Origin: Pseudisothecium myosuroides | Taxonomy: Eukaryota > Streptophyta > Bryopsida > Hypnales > Lembophyllaceae | Length of the DNA stretch: 64,000 nt | Direction of reading: 5' to 3' | Assembly (NCBI GenBank): GCA_951799445.1 | Contig: OX637291.1 | Span: 1,552,501-1,616,500, forward strand | Shown: piece by piece, positions 50,261 through 60,018 of the stretch | How the letters are laid out: each line of letters starts with the position of its first letter | Position numbering within the stretch: the stretch's first letter is position 1 | Made by a program: the position numbers and the translations under genes | The notes under the pieces: generated by a model | What the model was told of the DNA's origin: nothing | Seen by the model: only the letters and a program-made list of their open reading frames with translations | Database searches by the model: none

Positions 50261-51367
50261 ATGTCACACGGAACACCAAGGGGCAAAGGCAAGAAGGCCA
50301 AAAGGGGAATATCGCAGGACATAAATTGGGATGATTGGGCTAACTCATTTTGTGTAGCTGAGCCTGGATGGGATGATGAGGAGGAGAAATTGTGGACCTC
50401 CACAATGTGCAAAAAGTACGTGAAAATGACACACGTCTCCAAACTCTGGTCACGTGAACGCACGCTTTATCAACATCCCCGTTGGGAAGGTCAAATCAGC
50501 ACATGTAAGAGCGAGCACTTTGTGCAACGGTACAAGGAAATCCAAAAAGCAGCAGGTTTACCAATCAACAAACCAAATATAATGTTGTATGGTGTCATGG
50601 CCATGATTTGGGCAGAGATTGTACTCCACAAAGAAGTGGATTGGCGCACTATTCCGGGTAAAGATGTGCACAAATTGAATCGCAGCGCCCACGTGATTGA
50701 TTCGAACTGGGAAGGTCCGAGCGATTGTATGTACGAGTGGTCTAATCGAGGATTTGGCCATCTTCCCACAATTGTGTTGCCGGATGCAAAGGATGAACTC
50801 GATGATGAAGATGATGATGCTCCTGCACCCGTAACATTTGGAGGAAGACACGAACGCCAAGAAGAACGAGACAACATACAATACGAACAAGAAATGCATG
50901 AGGCAATGCGAAGAAGCCTAGAAGATCATGGTCGACAGCCTGGGCACGATAGGTCATACGGACATGACCGTGGTGCATATGGCCCACCACAAGGCGGAAG
51001 TCATTCTCAATATGCTAATGATCCCCAAGGTGAATCTCAAGGGAGAGAAAGAACCCATGGAACCGTACAGTATGATGGTTCCAGCGAAGGAGGCTCACAA
51101 TACTACGGTGGAACCACTGGAGGTGGGTCATATGAACATCACGGGAGCTCCTATTATAGTCGTCCAAACGAAGATCGCTCTGACCACAACGTTTCAGCTC
51201 CTCCACCAACTTTTGGAGGTCCTGGCTACGACAATTATGGACAAACAGGTGCATCAAGTGGACGTGGAGACATCTATGGTGGAGGTCCATATCTTGGGAT
51301 TTATGGGTCTGCTTCTACTGGGCCAAGTCAGAGAGATGACACCGATTCAGATTCCGAGGAGGAATAG
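50261..51367 (+). CDS. Novel-domain cargo protein with Gly/Tyr/Gln-rich tail, 368 aa
   Basis: Single open frame from ATG 50,261 (MSHGTPRGKGKKAKRG) to TAG. The basic N-terminus is followed, at residues about 36-140, by a domain shared with the RING cargo protein: PGWDDEEEKLWTSTMCKKYV..THVSKLW here against SGWEEEGAEYWTSKICKQYV..YHIGKLW there, then a matching AEIVLHKEVDW / AELILGRKVDW block. An acidic run (DELDDEDDDAP), a Gln/Glu/Arg/His segment and a low-complexity Gly/Tyr/Ser/Gln tail ending in DSDSEEE follow. Such tails often drive self-association or RNA binding, but there is no RNA-binding domain. The shared domain is not one I know. Upstream are a GC-rich array and a TATA box. It may bind DNA of the element or partner the RING protein; this is inference. 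Confidence 0.8.
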   Translation: MSHGTPRGKGKKAKRGISQDINWDDWANSFCVAEPGWDDEEEKLWTSTMCKKYVKMTHVSKLWSRERTLYQHPRWEGQISTCKSEHFVQRYKEIQKAAGLPINKPNIMLYGVMAMIWAEIVLHKEVDWRTIPGKDVHKLNRSAHVIDSNWEGPSDCMYEWSNRGFGHLPTIVLPDAKDELDDEDDDAPAPVTFGGRHERQEERDNIQYEQEMHEAMRRSLEDHGRQPGHDRSYGHDRGAYGPPQGGSHSQYANDPQGESQGRERTHGTVQYDGSSEGGSQYYGGTTGGGSYEHHGSSYYSRPNEDRSDHNVSAPPPTFGGPGYDNYGQTGASSGRGDIYGGGPYLGIYGSASTGPSQRDDTDSDSEEE

Positions 51368-54300
51368 TGTGTATTGTTGTAACGACTTTCTTTTAGAATA
51401 CGATCATGTATATTGTTAAATGTACATGCAATGTTTTTTCATGCCAAGCGTAGTACAATGATCTTGTTCAATTGTAGTACTGTATTTCGCACTATAGATA
51501 GAATGGCCTTTTTTGAGAATATGTGAGACATTGGTAGGTATTTGAGATTACCATTATTGAATACCATTTTCTGTGTAACCAGTTTTTTTTATTAATATAA
51601 ATATTGTACCGGATCGCTTTCTCCCATCATCTCATGTTCAAGTCAATATAGACTCTCCAATGAAAAGCATAGTCCAAATATACAACAAAAACATTGAATT
51701 GCTTTTAAACCTTGAAATCCTAAGTCTATCATTTTTTCAAAAAGCTATAGAAAATTAGAAATTGTCACCTTGGCTGCATTTGTCTTCAGTTAGTTGGGTG
51801 TTGTATGTGAATGTACAAAGTCGGATTGCATGAAAGGAAGGTGTAAACATTTGAAGTTGGAGAAATTGGGTGTTTTCAACCCTTGAAGTTCGAAGGTCAT
51901 TTTTTGGTTTACAAACACCCGAAGCTGCCATTTTTGCTGCATTCACCCATGAACCTTTTTTTTTTTTTTTTTTTCCAATCTAAGCGTACAATCTTGTACT
52001 TCACTTATTGTAGATGATGTTGTCAAAATTTCATGAAGTTTCACTGTATAGGTTGAGGTTATTAGCATTCGAAGTCGAAAAAGATTTTTTTTTTTAATAC
52101 TGGCTTTCAGTTTTTGGTGAATTTAATCGCTAGTTGTGGAATATTTTTGAAATACAAACATTGAATTTAAGGTTTTATGTGTTGGAGACGTAAGTTGAAA
52201 GTCTATATTTTTCTTAAAAAAGGAACACTTTATTTTCATTATTTTAAGAATTATTAAATAGAACTATAGAAGTACGTCGAAGACAAGAAAGAAAAAAAAT
52301 TGTTAGTAGATCTTACATAGGGTTGAAGTATAATGATCCCATTGGTGAGATTATTTAAGCTAGAAAACACAACATTTTGAAAAAAAAAATTGAAAAATGG
52401 TGGGAATTGCATTGATAAAAGAGTTCTACACTTCTACAAGTCATTTTCCTAAGAAGATGCTCAAATTCCCTGAAAAGCAAAGTTCTCCATAACTTTTCCA
52501 TTATTAATCCAAACAGAATGAATGGAAGGTTCGCATATAGAGAGAATTATAAAATTTTTGAAGAAAAGGAAAAAAAATCATTTTGTCTATATGCCAAATA
52601 AATTGTGCTTCCTGTCAAGTTCAATTTCAGAGTTTTTTTGGTGTAACTTCTACTCCCAGGCACCAATTGAAATAAAAACATATTATGACAAAGCTAATCA
52701 ACTTTCCTATGAAATAGGAAAGTTTCAGAACGTTTTATTACAAATTGAGGTTAGAGGTAACCGCTCAAAATTCCCTTTGTCTTGGAACGGGACAATGGAA
52801 GTTCTGGGGTTCAACATTGGATGTGCATTTTGGGCTCCATCAAGTGGACTATCATTAGGAGAAATATTTCGCACCATGGATCTTTAGTGTACAATTTCTT
52901 ATCCCCAAGAATGCAGTTGAAAACTTAAAAAACTCTTCTAAGGAAGATAGAGCTCGACTTACATTCCTAAACCCGCAAGGCCGAAGGCCTTATTTTTGGC
53001 AACAAATCTTACAATTGTGAATTGCCATTTCTATAGGAAAGAAGAGAACAATTAGAAAATTAATTTTTGGGCACATGTAGCCATAGGATCTTATACCCAA
53101 CTAGTATAAGAATTTGTGGAGCATTAGACATAATTTTGGACCACACATATTGCAAGATATTTGTGTTTAGCCTTTAAAGATTTTTGACTAAGTTTGTACC
53201 AAAACTACTGTAGCACTATTGGATTCAGTATAAGTACCAAATTTTATAAACTTTTTAATGTTGGACACATATAACCGTAGGATCTCGTAGTAAACTGGTT
53301 AGAAAAGATGCGGGAAAACTTGTAGAATTTTTCACCATCTAGATTGTAAGATAATAGTGTTTCAATCCGCAAAAGTGCTTCTTTGGTCCCTCCGGAAAAC
53401 GGGGCAGCTGCACTTCACAAGGTCACATTCATTTTAAAAAATGACGAAAATTGGGGTAACTCTTTGGATTCATTCTTGAAGGCAAGTTCGGTCCATGCTT
53501 GACAATTTTCAGATCATTTACAATTGTACAACACATAGGAAAAAAATACAAAGTAGAAAAAAGTAGAGGATGATTGAAAACACTAAATTGTTAGGAATTT
53601 GATGAAGGAATTGAAAAATGCCAGTCCCAATGGTTGTGATGTTGAAATAAAGAATCTTGAAACCCAATATATTTTTTTTTCCCCAGAAATACTGAAATTT
53701 GAATTATACAAATGACTTTGATTTTTTTTTGGGAGTAAGGATTGAAAAAATACCGTCAAACTAAAAATCCGCTTGAGTTTTGGCTTGGTGATTGGAATGG
53801 ATTAATGGAATGATTCAAAGCTTCTTTTGTTTATACAAATCTGAAGAACCAATTTTAAATTTTAATTTTTGAAGCAAGTGATTTTTGAAGACGTTTTCTT
53901 GCTGCCTGAGCTGCCTAGAGATAAAAAAAAATACTTATCATGCAAAACCTTTCTGACCTTGTGGTTAGATGTTATGAAATTATTGGGCCTAATCCGCCTG
54001 AAAGCTACTCGGAGAGCACATCGTGTGTGAAAATTTGAAATAATGAAAATAAAAATTCTATACATAATAAACTATCCAAAATTGATATCTTGCCCAAAAA
54101 TAGTATTTGGGCCTATAGGCGTTAAAGTGGAGAAAAGAAGTTCTTAAAGACATTATGGAATGCAGTGTTTTGATTTTGAAGATTTCGCACTTGAAATTTT
54201 TGCAATAGTGAGTTGTGAGCTTTGAATCTGGAAGTTGGAGAATTGTGTTGGTAGTATAGCCGAGAGGAAATTAAAAAAAAATTTAATTGTCAAAATTTTT

Positions 54301-54740
54301 TATTATTCATATATGGAAGTGCCAAAGTGGATACAATGAATCATTAAAATTTAATATCTTTTGCATTAAATAAGACTAGGGTAATTCAATGGTAAGATTA
54401 TTGTAGCCCCAAAAAATGAACCACACAGACCTGTTTTTGTGAAAAAAAAAATTGAAGAAATTGCATTCATCAATGAAATTCTACAAGTTCGTTTTCTCAA
54501 GTGCCTTGAAAATAAGATTGTGTAAAACTATTTGTAACCAATTGAAATGGCATGAATGAAAGATTTCTAGGTAGACAACAGTAGCACGAATGGGAAAAAA
54601 ATCCCCTCAAAAAAACTTTCTTTTGGGCTGCCCTCAGCCCTCCTCTTCCCTATTTTCAGCTTATTTCAGCAGAACTTTGGATTTCCGGAATGTAGGCACG
54701 GTTGCGAAAAAAATTCTATTTCCATCTTTCTACGAACTTA
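51368..54740. repeat. Spacer of family C and family A repeats
   Basis: After the 3' flank of the novel-domain gene, family C copies occur at about 52,180-52,800 and 54,180-54,730 with a family A copy at about 53,170-54,130 between them. The frame at 52,522-52,887 (121 aa) is repeat sequence with no recognisable domain. No gene seen. Confidence 0.6.
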
Positions 54741-54754
54741 AGAAAACCAGCGAC

Positions 54755-54910
54755 TCCCCGCCGACCGCCCAGTCTGCCGACCGCCGACTATGCCGACCGC
54801 GAGCCGAACCCTAATCTGTCACCGCCGTCCGATGCGGTGGATGGAGCGGTCGGGCCGTCCGATTCGGCGGTCGGGGCGACCGCAAACTATAAGAGGGGCG
54901 GACGGCCAGA
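54755..54910. repeat. GC-rich CCGACCG array upstream of the kinase-like gene
   Basis: About 155 bp of CCGCCGACCGC, CGGTCGGGCCGTCC and GGTCGGGGCGACC motifs in AT-rich surroundings. It is the shortest of the arrays. Confidence 0.75.
54888..54893 (+). promoter_or_regulatory. TATA box of the kinase-like gene
   Basis: AACTATAAGAGGGGCGGACG lies at the downstream edge of the array, about 255 bp before the ATG. It is nearly the same core as at the RING gene (TATAAGAG followed by GCGGACGGCC). Confidence 0.65.
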
Positions 54911-55145
54911 CCGCTCCCTCACTTTTGCTATCCCCCTTGCCTTGTGCAAGCGTGGAGCGGAGAGCTTGGTGGTTTGTCCTCCATTGGCTCCTCTCCTTGG
55001 GAAAGCAAGAGTCCGGTTTTGGGGGCCACTTATTGCCAATTTTTTTGACAACTTGATTGCAGATTACGTGTACTCCAGAGTGAAGTGAAATCGCGACTGG
55101 TAATTTTCATTACCGATTGTAATTAAATACCGGTAGTTCATCAAG

Positions 55146-56630
55146 ATGCCAAGGGCAAAGAAGGCTGCAAAGAGGCGAGACAGGGTGCAATCAGGGCAAC
55201 CAAGTATCAAAGAGTTGAAGGAAATTCCCTCTGATGCATGCAAGAACTTTCTCATCGAATTCACCTTGAAATTCTTTGAGTCTGAAACCACTCTTTCCTT
55301 GGACAATAAATACATCAGATACCAAGAGGAGTGCCCAAAAAAATTCATGGATGATATGTCGCAGAAGATGATGGAAGCCCTTCACGTTCCTGAATGGCAT
55401 CATGAAATGGAGAAGAAGGGCTTTGTGAAATTCCTTCACAACAGGGCGTATGATGCGTTGTGGAATTCCAAAGTGGTTCTCGCAAAATATGTGAAGCAAC
55501 ACCGCGCCGATGATGAAGCCTTTCAAGAAGTTATCCTCAGAGCTGATTTATTCACGAAGCGGTGCAAGCCATTTGCTAACACGCGCAATAGAAGGAAATC
55601 AATGACATGGTGGAATAGCGATGATGGAAAGGATGAATTGTACCATGGCAGGAGACATCTCATTGCACTTCCAGATACGGCACAAGTGATTGCCCAAGAT
55701 GATAATATTATAAAGGGTGGATATGCTACTATTTGGAGGGTCCGAATTGAAGGATGTGCTCCTATAGTACCGTTTTGGGAGTTTGCAGCAAAGAGATCTC
55801 ACCAACACAATAAAAGGCCTGAGTTAGCGAAGTTGGAACACCTGAACGAATCAATGGCAGTGAGGATTGCGCACCCTGGAGTAATACGTTTTTTTGCAGT
55901 GCATGCAACAAGGAATGAAGGGTACTCCTATTGGTGGAATGGTGGGACACTGCGAAATATGCTGAACATGGATAATGATTATCCAGACAACATACAGGTT
56001 CGGTTGATGTATGACAATCCATCGGAAGCAGAGGTGATTAACGCTTTCCGCCTCGCTCGATTCAGGAAGAAGCGAACGGAACTTACATGGGCGTTCGTGC
56101 ACATTATGAATGCAGTGCATGTTGCTGGACATCTGCACAATGATATTTCTCCAGACAACATCATGTTTCACTTTCCCGATGATGAGTCACGTGTGTATGT
56201 TGGAATTTGTGATTGGGGCTTAACTAGCTTAGCTAGTGAACGTCCTAAATCCTTGTACACATTCACATCTGCCATTCAGAGGGATCAAACTTTGACACAG
56301 AGGTGGTGGTTGGATCCCAGTAGCGCCTACTTGCACAAAATTGATGCGAATGAGGACGTCATTCCAAGGTTATCATGTGAAACGGAAGCATATGCGGTTG
56401 CTAAAATAGCTCAGAGGATGAACAGGCAGTGCATGTCCGAGGCTTACACTGCATTGCAGAAGGAAACTCCACAATGCAGCAGATTCGAACACCACACATT
56501 GGGACTGGCGTTTCACGAGTACTTACAATGGGTCATCAGAAAAGAAAGCACTTTGGCTCACGTCGTGAATCGATTCTGCACTACTTTCAAGTTTCCTATG
56601 CCCGATGAATATTTCCGGCAATCATACTAA
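55146..56630 (+). CDS. Divergent protein-kinase-like cargo protein, 494 aa
   Basis: Single open frame from ATG 55,146 (MPRAKKAAKRRDRVQ, a basic possibly nuclear-localising start) to TAA. Residues 1-180 are mainly helical and unrecognised. The kinase-like fold follows: glycine-loop equivalent IIKGGYATIWRVRI (about 189-201), AAKRS with a candidate ATP lysine (about 216), catalytic loop HNDISPDNIMFHF (331-343), and CDWG (355-358) in place of DFG. The HxD aspartate and the loop asparagine are kept, so activity is possible. The usual HRD arginine is asparagine, and APE is not obvious. Substrate and partners are unknown. It has the same array and TATA promoter design as the other cargo genes, so joint expression is likely. 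It is not closely like the receptor kinase at 1-2798 and so is not a recent local capture. Confidence 0.8.
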   Translation: MPRAKKAAKRRDRVQSGQPSIKELKEIPSDACKNFLIEFTLKFFESETTLSLDNKYIRYQEECPKKFMDDMSQKMMEALHVPEWHHEMEKKGFVKFLHNRAYDALWNSKVVLAKYVKQHRADDEAFQEVILRADLFTKRCKPFANTRNRRKSMTWWNSDDGKDELYHGRRHLIALPDTAQVIAQDDNIIKGGYATIWRVRIEGCAPIVPFWEFAAKRSHQHNKRPELAKLEHLNESMAVRIAHPGVIRFFAVHATRNEGYSYWWNGGTLRNMLNMDNDYPDNIQVRLMYDNPSEAEVINAFRLARFRKKRTELTWAFVHIMNAVHVAGHLHNDISPDNIMFHFPDDESRVYVGICDWGLTSLASERPKSLYTFTSAIQRDQTLTQRWWLDPSSAYLHKIDANEDVIPRLSCETEAYAVAKIAQRMNRQCMSEAYTALQKETPQCSRFEHHTLGLAFHEYLQWVIRKESTLAHVVNRFCTTFKFPMPDEYFRQSY

Positions 56631-59215
56631 ATATCAGTAGGTTACCAACTTACCGTAATCTATAGAGGTATATAAGTAGGGGACTAGGGGATGAATTTAG
56701 ATATGAGGATTTATCGTGTGTAGAGGACGTAGTATGTATGCACATATAATCTATACCAATGTATGTGGAATTGGATATACAATTTGATTTTTTGTGTGTT
56801 TTTCAAATTGTAATGAATACAAATGTTTACTATACAAATTGTATGCTTTGTGTGGATGAGAAGTGCAGTACTCCTTGTTAATGGATATTGGATTGTCGCG
56901 GTTGCATGACAAATAGAATGATATATGACATTTGGATATTTTGAACTTAGGCGTCAAGGGACACATGTGTAGGGTGAAAGGAATATTAGAAAAATTTCAA
57001 GATCCGAAAGGCCAGAAAGTGAAGTGTAAATTAGGAAGGAAATTTTAATTCATATCATTCAAAAGATTCATAAGGATTGAAGGTTTTTACCATTTCATGG
57101 ATACAAATCCCCTACCCACAAAAAAATAGGGTGTGAAAAGAGAGGTAGAAAACGAAAGCAATGATAGTACATAATTGAAGATGAGAAGGTGTCAATGTAA
57201 AAAAAAAAATTTATGCTGCGAAAAGTTTGTTTTTGAAAAATTGAGGGTGTGAGCTTAACCCCTAAAGGTTGTTGACTATATATTCACCCAAAACGTTCCG
57301 AAACTGCCATTTCCAAAAAATAACCCAAATTTTAGAAAGAAAATATTTTAGGACACATGTAATCATAGGATCTTGTAGTGAATTGGTTTAAGAAGATGTA
57401 GAAAAATTTTTAGAATTTTCCACCATGTATATTGCAGGGTAACAACATTTGAATCGACAGAAATGTTTTTTAGGTCCGGGCCTAAACCGGACAGCTGCAT
57501 TTCACAAGGTCTCATTTGTATCAAAAAGTATCAATAATGGTGGTTTCATTTGGATTCATTTTCAAGGTGAAGCTGGCTCTGTGCTTGAAAATTTCCAAAA
57601 CATTAGGAATTGTACAACATATAGAAAAAAAATAGCAAACAGAAAGAAGTAGTGAATGATTCAAACCACTAAATTGTTAAGAATTTAATTATATAATTGG
57701 AAAATGCCAATCCCAATGGTTATAATGTTGTAGTAATGTATCTACATTCTTTTTTTTCTTTTTTTCAAAAGATATTGAAAATTAAATTGAATAAAGGATT
57801 TTAAAGTTTATTTCTGAGCAAGGAATCCAGAATTGCCCGCAAACTAAATCACCGCGTACTTCTGATCTCATAAATGAAAAAAAAATAAATTCAAACCTAA
57901 ACTTGCATATATAGATCTAGAGAACTAGTTTGAAGTTTTATTCTTTTTTTAAAGCGATTTTTAAGAATTTTTGAGCTGCCCACCAAGCATTAAAAATCAC
58001 ATATCAATATATCATACAATAACTTTTTAATCTCTAGGTTAGAAGTTATGAAGAAAAGTTGGACCTTAAAGCTACTCCTCCTGAAAGCCTTGTGAAAATT
58101 TGAACTAAAAAAAATAAAAACTCTGCTTGTAGTAAGTTGCCCAAAAATGCTATGTTCTCCAAAGACCAAAATGCATGTTCAATGCCTTGTGGATTAAATT
58201 GAGACTTTGATAGAAGTCGTAGTATCTTACCCAAAATAAGATGGTGTGAAAATAACTTTAAAAAAATGTACAACAACCATATTGAGACAATGTTATTTTC
58301 CCCTCTCCTTGAAAGTAATGTGTAAAAAGAGGAACTTCTTTTTACACCGATTGAAGTGTCTTTCCACAAAAGTAGGGTGTGATAATAAACCAAAAATGCC
58401 ACACCTATTAAAATTTCTTATTTTTGATTGTTCCAAATTGATGATCTTCTCTTCTGGTAATCCAAACTTCTCTATTGTTCTTGTTTGGTTACTTCAACGC
58501 AATGGTAGTCGCATTTTCATAGCAAGCAGTTGCATGACATCGCGGGATGACCTTTGTTCCTAATAACTGTTATTTCTTTCAATGAAAATCAGCACTCTTC
58601 AAAATATCCTTAATTCATTTCAATCATTTACATCACACCAAGCAATTCTTACCATAGCCAAAACTTCTCAAGGACCCTTACGCAAAATTCTATTTCCACT
58701 CAAACACCCGCGTACGTTCATTGTTGAGTTCCTAGTGACCTAGTCCCATTACTCCTATAACATTCAGTAGCTTGTAAACCAGAAAAAAAAGGAAAAAAAA
58801 AAATTCTGTACAATTTGTATGACAAAATTATTTGGCTTTGTCACTTTGTGCCTTCTAAGCTTATAATTTTTTAACTATTGATATTCATTTCTTAAATTTT
58901 TTCTCTTAAATATTTGAGTGAAAAATTTAGGAAACAAATTTAGGAAAATTTAATTAAATTTTCATTCATTATAAAATTGGTAAGTAGAACTAGGTTTCAG
59001 AATCCCGGAAAAAAAAAATCATTAATACATTTATTATGAAAGTGGAACTTGGAACACAACTCCCTTTGGTTCGGTGTATTGTATCCTTTTTATCAATGGA
59101 AATTGTTCATGTGTTTTAAAAAAAAAAGAAAAACAGAACACAACAATCCCAAAGCTCACATTATTTTAACAACCGATTTGAAGCATGTTTATTAATTTCT
59201 TCGGAGAACTTGTAA
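56631..59215. repeat. Spacer with family A and family C repeats
   Basis: The 3' flank of the kinase-like gene, then a family A copy at about 57,250-58,200 and a diverged family C segment at about 58,900-59,130. No gene seen; the open frames on both strands are short and AT-driven. Confidence 0.6.
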
Positions 59216-59219
59216 AAAC

Positions 59220-59900
59220 GGGTCAGGATTGGGGTCGGGTCAGGTTTTCAGTCGGATTTTCGGACGGGTTATCGGTCGGGTTGACGGTCGGGTTTTCGGT
59301 CGTGATTTCGGACGGTCAGGTTTTCAATCGGGGTTTCGGTCGGTCGGTCGGTCCGGTTTTCAGTCTAGAATTCGGTCGGTCTGGTTTTCGGTCAGGTTTT
59401 CGGTCGAGAATTCGGTTGGTCTGGTTTTCGGTCGTCAGTCGCATTTTCGGTTGGTCCGGTTTTTGGACGGGTTTTTGGTCGGGTTTTCGGTCGGTCCGGT
59501 TCTCGGACGCGTTTTCGGTCGGATTTTCGGTCGGTCCGGTTCTCGGTCGGTCGGGTTTTCGGTCGGTCGGGTTTTCGGTCGGTCGGGTTTTCAGTCGGTC
59601 CGGTTATCGGTCGGGTTTTCGGTCGGTTAGTCGGTCGGGTCCCCGGTCGGTTTTTTGGTCGGGTCTTCGGTCGGTTTCTCTCGGTCGGTTTTTCGGTCGG
59701 GTTTACGGTCGGTCGGGTTTTCGGTCGGTCGGGTTTTCGGTCAGTCGGGTTTTCGGTCGGTTAGTCGGTCGGGTCCTCGATCGGTTTTTCGGTCGGTTTT
59801 TCAGTCAGGTTCTCTCGGTCGGTTTTTCAGTCGGTTTCTCTCGGTCGGTTTTTCGGTCGGGTTTACGGTCGGGTTTTCGGTCGGGTTTTCGGTCGCGGAA
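59220..59900 (+). repeat. Right subterminal minisatellite of GGTCGGGTTTTC units
   Basis: About 680 bp of tandem 12-22 bp variants of TTTTCGGTCGGTCGGG, starting roughly 100 bp inside the right end of the giant hAT. All units lack stops, so long repeat frames appear (for example 243 codons); these are not genes. Inverted relative to the array at 49,260-49,860. Confidence 0.9.
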
Positions 59901-59999
59901 TTTACCATGTAGGTAAAAAACATAAAAAGTGAATGTCACAGGACGTTGGGGGGGCAGCGTCCCCGGACTTTGGACGTCCGTCCGAACGTCCGAACGTCC

Positions 60000-60010
60000 T
60001 GACAACCCAG
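60000..60010 (-). repeat. Right terminal inverted repeat of the giant hAT
   Basis: TGACAACCCAG, exact reverse complement of the left end. Immediately inside are GGACGTCC and GAACGTCC words matching the left subterminal words. Confidence 0.88.
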
Positions 60011-60018
60011 AGCCAATA
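60011..60018. repeat. Target-site duplication, right copy (AGCCAATA)
   Basis: Identical to 18,608-18,615 and directly abutting the right end. Confidence 0.9.

Larger units (their letters stand above)
18616..60010. mobile_element. Giant cargo-carrying hAT transposon, 41,395 bp
   Basis: The element is bounded by perfect 11-bp inverted ends (CTGGGTTGTCA at 18,616-18,626; TGACAACCCAG at 60,000-60,010) and an 8-bp duplication. Excising it with one duplication joins the copia frame precisely: the proximal half ends in AIG plus one base, and the distal half supplies the rest of the codon and continues into conserved sequence. hAT elements make 8-bp duplications, and the only hAT transposase gene in the window is inside. 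The ends start CTGGG rather than the commoner CAxxG. Cargo is a RING protein gene, a novel-domain gene and a kinase-like gene. A 13.75-kb CACTA element is nested inside; without it the hAT would be about 27.6 kb. The boundaries are seen; the hAT assignment rests on established signatures; mobilisation by its own transposase is inferred. Confidence 0.9.

Noticed and set aside
52522..52887. 121-codon frame as a gene
   Set aside because: Lies within family C repeat sequence shared with non-coding copies and shows no domain.
3335..58200. Family A repeats as LTRs of a retrotransposon
   Set aside because: No TG...CA ends, primer site, polypurine tract or coding region is associated. Copies lie inside and outside the hAT with irregular spacing.
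59185..59916. Open frame of 243 codons, G/R/S/V/F-rich
   Set aside because: It is the translation of the GGTCGGGTTTTC minisatellite, whose units lack stop codons. Several phases are open and there is no start context or domain.
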